Shown here piece after piece: positions 38,414 to 50,044 of a DNA stretch of 64,000 bases. Every line of letters begins with the position of its first letter. Positions within the stretch are counted from its first letter, which is position 1. The DNA comes from Orbilia blumenaviensis (Eukaryota; Ascomycota; Orbiliomycetes; Orbiliales; Orbiliaceae): positions 806,001 through 870,000 of the forward strand of contig JAVHNS010000011.1 of assembly GCA_036872755.1 (NCBI GenBank). Reading direction: 5' to 3'. The notes under the pieces were generated by a model. It saw only the letters and a list, made by a program, of their open reading frames with translations. It was not told the DNA's origin and did no database searches. A program made the translations under genes and the position numbers.

Positions 38414-38935
38414 TTAAAAGCGGCGGGCCGCCGGCTGCCCTCTGCCGATGCTCTTCGGCTTCTGGTTCTTAAGTAGGTCTTCTTGGGGGCGTCCGGGGTA
38501 GAGATTTCGGGAGGTTTTATACTTCCTGCTGTTGCACGAGAAGTATCTGAAGCTGGGGTTGCGGCCCGGGCGGGGGTCTGAAGGCCGAAGCCTTTCCCTC
38601 AACGGTGGAGGGATCGGCGCATGGCTGATGGGGTTTCTGAAAAACCCCCTCGCCTGCCTCACCCTCCCCGCGGCCTCTTGGGTCCGCTGCTTGGCTTCCG
38701 CAAAGAAGGGATGGTGTTCCTTCTGCCTCTTCGGCCCCCCCTCCTCACCTTGCTTCCTTTTACTAGTCAGTTCCGAGGCCCTCGACTCCTCAGAAGCAAC
38801 GGGAGGCACGGCAGACTCCTCCTCGCTATCTGATGTGTCAGTCAGGAATAGTGGATTTCCCCTCTCCGATCTCCCCTTAGGAGCAGCAGGCGCAGCCACC
38901 CCTTTTCCGTACCGGGGCCTTGTACTGACTTCCGA
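38414..38935 (-). CDS. Open frame in phase directly after the ELL stop
   Basis: After the ELL stop (TAG TCG context) the same frame stays open for 173 more codons. The encoded text looks like protein: an acidic cluster (TDTSDSEEESAVPP), a bipartite basic cluster (SKRKQGEEGGPKRQKEHH) and a Pro/Arg-rich tail (HAPIPPPLRERLRPSDPRPG). The stretch is also more GC-rich than the flanking 34-38 kb. It could be a readthrough or alternatively spliced C-terminal extension of ELL, a separate small gene, or chance. A 69-nt in-frame segment ending exactly at TCCTAG could be spliced out, but its donor (GTCATT) is weak and it would remove part of the occludin-like domain. No known family is recognised. Confidence 0.3.
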   Translation of the reverse strand, partial: SEVSTRPRYGKGVAAPAAPKGRSERGNPLFLTDTSDSEEESAVPPVASEESRASELTSKRKQGEEGGPKRQKEHHPFFAEAKQRTQEAAGRVRQARGFFRNPISHAPIPPPLRERLRPSDPRPGRNPSFRYFSCNSRKYKTSRNLYPGRPQEDLLKNQKPKSIGRGQPAARRF

Positions 38936-41649
38936 CTAGGAAGCCAGCGCAGTCTTTTGGATCCGTATCTTCAAGGTCCTCAGCCTATTGTGCAGATCAA
39001 TGACCTGCTGAACTCTATCCTCGGGAGGATTCGGGTCTAACTGGACCTTTTCGTACCGTGTCCTATAGTCGTCATGCAGTCGCTTGTACTTGGCAAATAA
39101 CTCCATGTCAGACCGTGCGTAACGGAACTTTGTACGTTCGCCTCGTGAAGAGGTGTCACTCGACGAGCTCGACATGCTGGTGGTCGAGGCTGTTGAGGAT
39201 GCATAAGTTGCCCGTGGGACTTCCTTTCTTCTAGGTTCGGGTTGAGCAGCTTGTCGAGGCTTACTCGTCGCGTCTGAGGATTGCGATGTCTTCGGTGCCT
39301 TCCTTGCTACCACAGGTCGCTCCTCTTCCGTTGACTTCCTCTTCCTGTTTCCGTCACTATCCTCAGAAGTCGAGGATACAACTCGCTTTCGGGCAACCGA
39401 CGAGTCGTCTGTCTTGCGTTTCGGCTGGGGGCTCGAAGAATCTCTGTGCTCTGGAATGTACCTCGGCTTCGAGGAACCCTTGTCGGCAGAAGGTTTGGGT
39501 GTGTGGACGGGGACGGAAGTGTAAGAAGTATGGTTGTCGAGAACGGGAGTGCTCACGTCGTCGGGCGTGGCAATTGATGAAAGCGGCGAAGATGAAGCAG
39601 TAGAAGACTGACGAACAACGTCAGACGCAGTTAAAGGAGGAGAGGAGCCAAGGGGGGATGGTTTGGCAGGAGAAGCGCTCGAACTTGCCGTTCGTTTATG
39701 TCCGTGGCTTGTCGAAGGAGGCGAGACAGCGTGATCTTGCCGTGTCGCAGTAACGCTCGGAGGTCGCTTCGAAGGGATGTTTTGAGAACGTTCTGGATGA
39801 AGATTTACCTTCGCAGACTTCTTGTAGAGAGGCTGGGCAGAAGAGGATGAAGAAGAAGACGAGGAAGACGATGAGTTGGTCTTGACAGGAGGTGTATCTA
39901 TCTGCATACGATCCTCGTCAGACGAGTCTGAGTCGGAAATGAACTCTGCAGACTTGAAAGCACCTGCTCTGCCTCTGGAAGCGGGTTTGGGACGTGTCAC
40001 GGAAGGTGTGGAAGTAGAAGGAGGGACTGGAGATTTAGTCGAAGCCGTCGTTGCTGTCGTCGATGGGAACTTGGTTGGAAGAATAGTCGAGGAGGAGGTT
40101 GAAGGAGAGGTTGTCTTCTTCTCTCGGCCAGACCCTTTTGTAGTTGCGGCCTTAGGTTTCGCAGCGCCCTTCTTATTACTATTTCCAATAATCTTCTTCA
40201 AGGCTGCTATTTCAGCACCCCCTCGAGCCTTCGTCCCTGTTGTCCCAGTAGGTTGAGATATCGACCGTGCCATTGGCTCCGCACTCAAAGCTGGCGATCC
40301 TGTTACCGGCTCGTCCTTGCTAATCTTTATTGTTGGAGGCAGAGCTGGCGACGCCGCTGCAGCCGGCTTCTTCTTCGCCGGCTCGGCTACTGGTTCCGGT
40401 TTCCGTCGAGGCTGTCGTGGAGGTCTCGGTTTCCCTCTATCCTCCGGTTTCCTGAGCATCTCCCATTCGGGTGCGTCCTCTGCCAGCTTCAGTCTATCAA
40501 ATGCATCCTCTGCATTCTCGATTGCCGCGTCTCGCATTTCCTGCTTTGGGTACTTGAATCTCCAGACGTCAAGTTCTTTGTACATGCTGTCGAAGAGCTG
40601 CCATCTACCCGATATATCACGATTGGCGAGCTGTATTACGATCCCAGAGCACTTATCCAAGTCGGTATGTGTCTTCATCGCTAGTATCTGTTCTTTTTCC
40701 GGTCCTAAAGCGAGCAAGTGTATTAACGGTAGAAACAGAGGGTCCTTTCGGAATGGTTTCGGTTTCGGTGCAGATGTCACGTTGCCCGCCGGCGATGTGA
40801 CAGCCGTTAATGCCGGCGACGAAGGCATCGAATCGGAGAACTTGGTCCGTTTATTGACCTTGGTTTTCAGCATAGGAGCGGTCACAATTCCGGCCTTCTT
40901 CGCAGCAATCAAACCTCTTCGTCCGGAAAGTTCGGGCCCAAGCTTGGATGGATTCGAGACAAGTTGGACACTGTTCATTCACACGAGTCAATCAATCGAT
41001 ATTCAAAACGAATCACGACAGCATTTTCTTTTTTTTTTCTCTTTTCTTTTTTACGAATGAGGGCAGAAACATCTATATACCTCTTCTTATCCTTCTGCTT
41101 CTGCAGGGCTTCCATCTGCTGCTTAAGCGCTACCAAATCTGCGTCCGTGTTCTTCTTCTCCACGACTTCCAGTAACTCTAGCTTATCTTTCAACATCCCC
41201 AGCGGGATTATAGCACTGTCGTTGTCGCTGGACTGTCGATAAAGCTCATTGTGGAACAGCTCGTGTGTATGCATGAATTCGAACTGGTTGCTTCCTACTT
41301 GTAGAGACTAATTTTTCCCCAAACGAAGAAAACCGAAGGAGGGAGAAAGAGAACCACGTTAGTAAAACAAGTACTTCACCCTCATTATCCTATTAACTGC
41401 GTATACCAAAATGCGCAATTGAGTCGGAAGCAAGAGGGATTAAAAACACACCGTGCGCCCTTTGCCCGTGTTGAGTTGTAAGGAGTTCAGCTTGCCGGCC
41501 GACAGCTCTTCTAGAAAACGCTCGGTAACGTTGATCTTGACGGCGAACGGCGCCGGGTATGCAGCTCGCGCATTAGGTTTCTCGTCGGGTGCCTGCAACG
41601 ACGGTCCCGGGACCAACAGGCCCTCGTCGGGTATGATTAGGTTCAGCAT
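38936..41649 (-). CDS. ell: RNA polymerase II elongation factor ELL
   Basis: Three exons give 819 residues: 41649-41452, 41307-41081 and 40970-38936. The start MLNLIIPDEGLLVPGPSLQA was chosen because it is the first ATG in frame; no ATG lies further upstream before a stop. PFAVKINVTERFLEELSAGK and LQLNTGKGRTSLQVGSNQFEF match the N-terminal ELL domain. DPLFLPLIHLLALGPEKEQI and the segment up to KYPKQEMRDAAIENAEDAFD form its winged-helix part. A very long S/T/P/K-rich linker (about 255-740) follows. The C-terminus (FAKYKRLHDDYRTRYEKVQL, then DLHNRLRTLKIRI) matches the occludin/ELL domain. ELL raises the catalytic rate of Pol II, in animals in the super elongation complex and in fission yeast with Eaf1. 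The same frame stays open after the TAG at 38936 (see findings). Confidence 0.88.
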
Positions 41650-42926
41650 CGTGGATTCGTCAATGCAAGTTTCGGGTGTGTACGGTAGGATGGTTGTGAG
41701 ATTGGTTATGTTCGGAAAGAAGTCCTTTCCCCCTTTGGACCGTAGTCGTCGCACAAGGAGAGAGTCCCAGTCCAAACAGATCGAATGAGTTTCTCGGAAA
41801 TTTCTGTTCCCAGCCGCAGTGTATCCTATCCTAGATTTTCGATAACTTTCTTTTTGTTTTTCCTTTCCAGGGGGTGTTTAAGCCTCAGGGAAAGTAGCAA
41901 GAAGTTATGTTGATTTTTTTTTTCTATTTTTTTGAATTTTGTTTTTGTTTCTTTTGTTTTCCAATCCTGTTCCTGTTCCTGCTCGTCTGTTTCCCTCCCG
42001 AGGTCCCTGTAGGTTGGTACCCGCAGAGGACCTCTCGCACCACGGTCTTAGATTGTGAACAGCGCCAGCGTGCACGATTGTTGGTAGATACACTCGTATA
42101 AAGGTCGGATTTCTATGGAAGAGAGATATGTTGAAGCGAACAGAATGGATGCGAGACTCGGGATTTATGTTGCGAGTGGTGGGAAGTGGTAATGGTGATG
42201 GTGGTGGTAACAGTAACAGTAACAGTAGTTAGCGGTAATGGGTTGAGTCGGGTGATACTAGCGGCGGATTAGAAATTGGGGGTTGACGGGGGACCAAAAC
42301 AAGGTGATTCCCGGGCCAGTCCTGGAAAGGAAAGCAAAAGAGGAAAGAAGAACAAGAAATAGACTTGTTGGCTACGGTACGAACGATGAAAGATGAAGAT
42401 AGGGATAGGTCTACGGAATAGTAATAAAAGATAATGGTAGTAATGGGAGGCTCTTTGTCTAGTCGTGAGGAAAGGGTGGTAGTGGTGGTAATGAGACTCG
42501 TGTCAGATATTGGTCCCTTGGGGGAGGGCGGTTTCAAAGGTTGGAGTCGTAGATCCTCAAACGGCAAGCAAGCCAGCCAGGAATAGGGACGGGAAGCCGA
42601 CAGGATCAAAACCAAATAAAAACCACTTTCGTTATAACAATACTGTGAGAAAAATGGTAGTTCGGGATGGTAAGAAGAGGAGGATGATGTTGGAACGGAG
42701 GCCAATAATGTTGGAACGCCTTTTTCGAGAAGGCGCCGGCGAAGAAAGGGCGACCTGGGATTGGATGTACTCCGGAGTACTACAGTGTAGTGTGTATGGA
42801 GAATGAGATTCGGGTTCGTTTGATGCTAATGCTGATACCGATGTAGTCGTCGACGACGTTGATAATAGTGGTGGTGATGAGATTAATCGAGAGATTGGTA
42901 TTGGTGTCGAAGTTGACGTCAAGACA

Positions 42927-42976
42927 GTCGTCGTAGTCGTAGTCGTAGTCGTAGTCGTCGTCGTTGCCGTCGTCGG
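42927..42976. repeat. (GTC/GTA)n trinucleotide repeat
   Basis: Alternating GTC and GTA triplets. On the minus strand this reads as a Thr run (ACN codons) inside a Ser/Thr/Pro-rich open frame (43081-42632). That frame has no ATG near its start and no domain, so it is not called as a gene. Confidence 0.8.
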
Positions 42977-43824
42977 TATTTGGTTGGGTTGAATGGAAGA
43001 AGAAGGTTTCGGGTGAGACTGGACTTGGACTGGACGGGACTTGGACTTGGATTTGGACTGGCGGGAATCCTCAACAGGCAAGATCCACCACCATCGACTG
43101 AACCATGAACTGGGGAGGGCAGGGACTATTGACTACCACCACCACAACTATAGTTACAACCGAACCGAAACTAACTAACAAGCAAAGCACGGATGGTGAT
43201 GAAGATCTGAAGGTATGATGAAGGAGTAGGAGAAGGTGAGACAGGTGATATCGGTCGGAGATGCAATGCAATGGAGAGATCTAGAGACCGATCGAGGGAG
43301 GGAGAGAGAGAGAGCGAGAGTGTGTGAGAGAGAGGATATAATACGATGATAGGAGGATATCAGAATTAAAGCACTGCCAACCCAAAACAGTAAAATAGAG
43401 TGAAGTATAGTAAAGTCAAGAACAACAGAAAAGATACAACCACGAACAAGCGTAACGTAACAAAGACAGAAGACACAAGAGACAGAGGAGGCGGAGGAGA
43501 GGGAATAGAAAGAGAGAAGTCGACGAGAGAGGTCAAACTTGCTGATGCAGAGATGCACCTTGGAAAAAGGAAATGGAGGAAGAAGAAACAGGTGAGAGAC
43601 AAGAGACAACAGGGCAATGCATACAATACATCCAATCTTGGGGTCCGGTCCAGTTCCTGTTGCTGGCTTGCTTGCTTGCCTGCCCACTAACTAAGCAGAC
43701 ATGGGTCCGATCTGATCTGGTCTGGTCCGGTCTGGTCTGTCCGGGTCTGTCTGGCGCTCTCTGGTGTGTGTGAGTATGTAACAGAACAGCCCGAGGCAAG
43801 GTAAGGTCAGGTCAGGTATGGGAA

Positions 43825-44001
43825 TAGGTATAGGTATAGGTATAGGTATAAGGCGGCGGGAAGGAAACAAAAGAAGAAAAAAAAGAAACGTTCAACGACA
43901 GACAGGAGGCTAGACTAAAACTAACTTGCTGAGTATTGACTGGCTGGCTGAATGAATGAATGAATGAAATGACTGACTGACTGACTGACTGACTGACTGA
44001 C
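43825..44001. repeat. Cluster of microsatellites: (ATAGGT)n, (AATG)n, (GACT)n
   Basis: Three different short tandem repeats within 180 bp: ATAGGT units at about 43825-43851, AATG units at 43951-43968, and GACT units at 43971-44001. The DNA between them is A-rich. Confidence 0.9.
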
Positions 44002-44820
44002 CGAATGACTGCAGAAGACTGCCCACAGACGGATAGAACTATGTAGGAGGAGGTAATAGTTCTATACTCCCACGTCTATCCGGATACCCTCCACCCAAGA
44101 TCGACTTCAGACACACCTCCCGATGGTATGTCTGGTGGATGATGGCATGGCGTCCCCGTTCCCCTTCCCTCCCATATGTCTCTAGCTTCAACAGAGACAA
44201 TCAAGCGGAAACGGGATAGGCGAATGGATCTATTTCCTCCCTCCCCGCCCAATATCCGACACAACAGCTGCACAGGTACTCTTTCCATTTTCGAATTCCT
44301 CACGCTAATTAGCTATGCCGGATGTTCAGGTACTTACATTCCTTACCCAAAGTGCACCAAGTATTTGAAGTAATCTATCTATCGACTATCTACATACATA
44401 CAAACTACACAAGGCAAGAAAGAAAGAAAAAAAAACTCTCGGCCCTTTGCATTGACGGAAGGGTGGGTTCCATAAACGTCCTAGTCCTCTTCATGTCGCT
44501 GCTGCTGCTGCCATGCATGCTGCTACTGGGCCTACCCTCCCATTTCGAAGCATTCTCCAGTCTTCTGGGCTGACCAGGGACCAGGCCGACGGCCAGGTCT
44601 GGCTCACCCACCCTCTCTGTCTCTTCTTTCTCTTGCTCCGTGCTTTTTGGCCCTGCAAGTATCCTCCCCCATCGCCGGTAGTAACCCTTCTACATCGGAG
44701 CATCATCCGATGCCCGTGGGCAAGGCGGAGGAAGGAGGCACACCACATCGATGCCTGCAGGTCGACGACTCCCAGGTCCTCGCCTAAGGTAATGCAATGC
44801 GACGAATTGGAAAGGAAAAC

Positions 44821-44822
<2 letters not shown>

Positions 44823-44851
<29 letters not shown>
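44823..44851. repeat. A-tract of 29 nt
   Basis: An uninterrupted run of 29 A on the plus strand within the gene-poor block. Confidence 0.95.
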
Positions 44852-44854
<3 letters not shown>

Positions 44855-46222
44855 TGTAATAGGGAAATGGGAATGTAGGGGAAAAAAAAATCATCTGCAT
44901 ATTCGGGTCTATTTCCTGAGCGCGAGCAAGCCAGCACCACCAGGTGACGCCGAACTCCTTCGAAAGAGGCACACACACACACATATGAACTTCAACGGCA
45001 ATTGTCACGCACGAGACTTGCGGCGGATGGCAAAATAGACTAGTACTAGTCCACCGTAGAAGAGAAGAGGAGAGAAAAAAAGAACAATGTCGTCGATAGT
45101 ATGGGGCAAAGTTCTCACGCTCGCACAATTATGTAATAAGCGTGCACCTCATTCTTTTCCAGCGCAAGGACCAGCGGATCCGGAAGGGCATGAGGAAAAG
45201 CAGGAACGAGGTGTGTTACTCACGCTTAGGCCTCACATTAGCTCGATTCTGTCTCTGGAAGCCTTGTCGAGATGTCAGGTCACACGTTCCCTTCCTGATG
45301 GAACAACGGAATTAAACGAACAAAACCTACCAGGCCCATAATGGCAAGTGGGATGGGGAAGGAGAAATGTCGACAATCTTCGAAACAAATCTCTTTTTTT
45401 TTTTATTTCCTTTCGAACAAAACAAAGTTCCTTATGCATCATATATGCTAGGACAGTGGGTGAGCAATGATCATGACATGATGGAGATATGACTTTTTTT
45501 TGGGACAAGCATTAACTCTCAGGTACCTCCCGGGAGGTACCGAAGAGCGATTTCCGGGGTCCGGCTGGATAGGCTGATCCTCAGTGTGCCAGCAATTCGG
45601 CGATTTTCAAAGTGCCCTATATCGCATTTACTCCGAAACATTAATACATTGCACCAAAGTATCGTTACAACTTGTTTCGGGAAGGGAGAGAGGGAAAAAG
45701 ACTTGAGCTGAGCTATCATAATAGATATCCCGGCACTCATCCCGACATAACGGAAGCTGACGCAGGTCTCCATCGGTAGGGTTCATCAGAAGTTAGGGTG
45801 GATACGAATTCCTGCTTTGTATCCTACTTCCGAACTTGGAGATATGTATCTCCGCTGGCTAACACTAGTACTAGCACCATGAGTTATGATCATGGGCGGC
45901 GCGGACGGAAACCAGCCTCGAAAGGTACTGTCCCGAGAGAAACACCCAGCATCTCCTTACGCCCTGATATAATTTCCATTGTTGCGCGTAGTATGTTATG
46001 ACATATCTTCTATCCCAGCCCAGATACACCAGCCCAGATATCCTCCAAAAGGACTCGATCCATTTTACTTCTACCACTTTCGAAACCACATACACCTAGA
46101 TGTTTGCCTACAAGAGGCACGCTCGTTTTTTATTAGAACAAGGCTCGCTAAAACGAAGTTAATTGCTGGTGCTTTGTGAAACCGGCGTCAGAAATAGGCC
46201 ACCCCAGATCCAGTGGTTAAAA

Positions 46223-46245
46223 TGGTGGTGGTGGTGGTGGTGGTG
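46223..46245. repeat. (GGT)n microsatellite
   Basis: Seven uninterrupted GGT units in gene-free DNA. Confidence 0.9.
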
Positions 46246-48218
46246 TATTTTCGGCAATAAATTTCCATTAATAATACTAATTATAATTGTTCACGGACGA
46301 ACAAACAAACGAATCGAACTAGACTTTTATACATACAATAGCCCGGGCAAGGTCAGGGACGGGAGAGAGATCGAGAGCCAGTCGGTTAGCTTTGTAATTG
46401 TAGCCTATGGGAAAGTGCTAGCATGCTTTGCTTTCTTTCCAATGAGAACATCCACACCAGCTGCTGTGCCTTCATATGCATATATACCATACGTACACAC
46501 ATACCGCCTGAGAACACGCACAGTTAACCAAGTTATGCACACACACGAGTATTTCGGTCTACGGCACCAACTCGAGTCTCAAGGCCATCGTGATCCTAGG
46601 GTTTCCTTTTACTATCAGGAACATACCATGTCCTCCGAAGATAGGAGCAATTAATTCGTTTTTCAAGACATATGACCAGTCTTACCTGTTTCTACTCCCG
46701 CCAACCGGGATGATTCCCAAAGCCACATGAAATATAATATAACATTGCGGTTGCGGCTTGTCCCAGGCGCAGCGGCCGTCGACCCACGATCTGATCTTTT
46801 CCCTACTACGCCACCAAATTGCATGTTGCGCTCTCATTTCTGAGCAGTACAAGCCGGGGGGGAATTGTTCATATACGCAGAACTCCGCAGCCTTGTCACG
46901 AGGGTAAGAAGGTGAGGATCCCGCCTATTAGGAACGAGAAAGGATTCAGAATACAGAATAGCAAGGTCGTTTCCAATTCCCCCCTCCTCCTCCTCCCAGA
47001 AAAATCGTGACCCTCACGAGACCCAACTCATATCCCGTGAAGAAACCCTTTCAAAAATACACCCCCCACAACTTCAGTTGAAAAAACCAAGGTTCAATCC
47101 GATCCAACCCCAAAACGGCAAGTTTGTTACTACACCCAACACCTCTCCCGCATCTGCGGCAATACCTTCTCCTCTCACCGGCGCTCGACTATCAAAAACC
47201 CTCCCCCAAAGAGCCAAAAACCCAAAAGACCAAAGCCAATTGCACCAAAAGGTCCTCCATCTTCCCAAACCCATGAACCAGAACAGCAAACAAGCGTGGC
47301 CCCATACTTCCCGGCCATTTTAGGCGGGAACTACTGTACCTGCAACAGGCATCCTCGACATATCCTTACTTAAGACATTCTAGTCTGTCCCCCCCCAAAA
47401 CAAAAGGCAATCTGGAAGTAAGTACTAGTTAAGAGGGACCAGTAAGCAAGAGAAGAGACGAGACCCCTACTCTCTCCCTTTCGCAATCGCAAAGAGAAAC
47501 ACATTTTAGGGCCGAAACCAGATTAAGAAAAAAAAAATTTAAAAGCAACATCCTAAATGCCAAACTATATATGGAATTCTAAAACGCGAATTTCGAAAAG
47601 ACCAACTATTCCACTGACTACCGTCGTCGGGGTTCTAATCGATAAAAGGAAGCTTGAATACGGATGCGATTGACATTTACAGATGACGAGAACGGATTAG
47701 GGAGGGAAATATCATCGAGCTAAGATAAAGCATTAGTGCGAAGGAGCTGTGCTATGGGGACAATGTACATGGTCCTCATCACAGACATACATCCATAATA
47801 CTTACACTTTATCATTAATTGACGAACGAACGAAGTCCCAGTGAATCGAATCCCCATAAGGGTCCACAGAGAAAAAGGTATCAAACATGAATTCCTCCAT
47901 TTAATTGCCCACCCTTTCGTACTGTCCTCCACTATGCACAGACAATCGGTATTCTCCCGGGAGGGGAGCGAAGCCAGCGAATAGCTGGAGTGCTCCGTAT
48001 ATGTCAACCCAACCCGGGGTATGGACCCGAACACCTGTCAAAGCACTGACACACACACAAACAAGATATGTACCTACTTCCTAGCAGTAAGCCTTCGAGC
48101 TTTCGTATTCGGAACCTGCAACAGTCAGTTCTACGTACAGCATCTAGTGCAAGGGAAAAACCCACATCCAAGCTCCAAAATCAGGAGAAGTTTTCACCTT
48201 AAAAATTAAACAAAACTC

Positions 48219-48239
48219 AAAAAAAAAAAAAAAAAAAAA
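48219..48239. repeat. A-tract of 21 nt
   Basis: An uninterrupted A run on the plus strand. Similar runs lie at 48762-48788 (27 nt) and 50024-50044 (21 nt). Confidence 0.9.
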
Positions 48240-48761
48240 CAGTAGCAAATCCAACATGAAGCTCCGCAGCTCTAACAGAACAAAAAAAAGAGAGAAGGGA
48301 AAAAAAGGATATAATTGGCAAAAAACTGCCACGACGGACGCATATCCATTGGTCTCGTTTGAAGTTCTGCATACAAACGTGTATTCGTGCATGGGGGAAA
48401 ACCACCTATCGGGCAGTGCCAGCTCCTGCTTAGGCAAGAGGGCGTTTGCATGGTTAGATTCTCGTTTCATACCTTCTTTTCTCTTTCTCTCTCTTCTTCT
48501 TCCTGAAATTCGTATGTACCAGAGCTTGCTGCGCTGCTTATTCCCTTCAGCGCGGAAAGCTAAAGCTAAAATCCTCACCCATTGTCTCCCCATCCATACG
48601 TATAGACACCAATGCAGCGTATAACCCGATTTACCCACAGCTAACAATCCATCAAATCACGGCGGGTTAAAAAAAAAATAAAAAATCATATACCAGGGAG
48701 AGTAATTACGAAACGAAACGGTCAAAAAGCTAAAGGAAAAGGCATGGGGGTCTTCTTCTCC

Positions 48762-48788
48762 AAAAAAAAAAAAAAAAAAAAAAAAAAA
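48762..48788. repeat. A-tract of 27 nt
   Basis: An uninterrupted A run on the plus strand, 540 bp after the previous one. Confidence 0.95.
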
Positions 48789-50023
48789 CTAAAACTCGAT
48801 GGCTCCACAATTTACTTAGAAGGACCCATTTTGCTGTATTCACCTGATTACCGCACACACTTCCCCCCATGGCAAGCCCGAAAAACGTGTTTTATGCAAG
48901 TCACCCTTTTTTTCTTCACACCTGTTTCTTCGCCACCGTTTCTGAAGGGCCGCGAGGGAAAGGGAATCAAGCCCTTTTTATTTCATTATTCCGGAGTTTT
49001 TGTTCCAAGCGGTATTACATTGCATTGAAAAAAAAAGTTAAAAATCAATAAAGCATCCCATCAGATAGCATATCAGGTGCATACTGCGCGTATACCGAGG
49101 TAACAAAGACCTCACACGCCGCTGCAAAACCTCCAGAGGAAAAGTAATATCTGTAACAATCGATCCTAATGTAACACTGCAAAAAGAAGATGTGGAACAA
49201 GGAAACATTCTAGACTTCTAGGGCCAAGCCTGGGCCCCGTGTGTGTATGTGTGCGTGTAATACACAGGAGGAGATCAAGAGAAAGTCCACTTATTAGTTA
49301 TCCATCCTATAGCTAATAAAACGAAAAAGGAAAAATCCACAAGAGAGCTCTTGGCTAAATACCTCGAACGAGTCACTCGATTCGAGTAATTAACATGGTC
49401 AGCTCTCATTGTGGTGTCATGTCAACGGATAAGGCGATTTGTTGCTTGTGATACATATGTAATATGAAAACTTCCATTTCTAAGCTAATTTCCACGGAAG
49501 TTATATAGGAAAAATTATTTCTTTTCATCGGGATATATATATATTTTTTTATATCTCCAAAAGCGGGATTCCAAATTCCGGGATATTGGATCAGAAAGGA
49601 AGGGAATGGAGTATTTCCATTGCATAATATTGCCGCTGGATTCATAATCAAAGAAGTTGCGCCGTATCTCTTGCCTTCCTGATCGTCCCGTCCCGGCCCG
49701 TCGAGAAAGACGCCAAATTTCCACTTAGGGTACTTAATCACTTAAATGTGTATCTTTTGGCGTCATCCATATAACAACCAAAGAAAAAAAGAAAAAAGAA
49801 AGATAATAATAAGAAAGCGAACTTCGAAAGTGAGAGAGAGATAGAGCTGGATAACTCATCATCTCACCCCCAGTCTAGACAACGCAGGGACCACATAATA
49901 CCTCGCAGCCTAGAACTCTTCAGGTGGGCGCGGCAGCTTTCCGAGCTCTCTCTTTCACCATGTTCCTGCGCTGCAACAGTCGACAATATTATGCGTCGAC
50001 ACAGCTTTACAAAAAAGCTTGGT

Positions 50024-50044
50024 AAAAAAAAAAAAAAAAAAAAA
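50024..50044. repeat. A-tract of 21 nt
   Basis: An uninterrupted A run on the plus strand in gene-free DNA. Confidence 0.9.

Noticed and set aside
41650..41775. Longer N-terminus of ELL from 41775
   Set aside because: That start is a TTG and no in-frame ATG exists before the upstream stop; the ATG at 41649 fits the family start.
42229..43799. Several Ser/Thr/Pro-rich minus-strand frames upstream of ELL
   Set aside because: They begin at TTG or GTG, follow trinucleotide repeats and CT-rich DNA, and cannot be joined to ELL or to each other by convincing splice sites.
43825..44001. Possible CRISPR-like array from regular short repeats
   Set aside because: Units are 4-6 bp without spacers; these are microsatellites in a eukaryotic genome.
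47078..47323. Proline/lysine-rich plus frame of 81 codons
   Set aside because: TTG start, low complexity, no partner exons; composition explains it.
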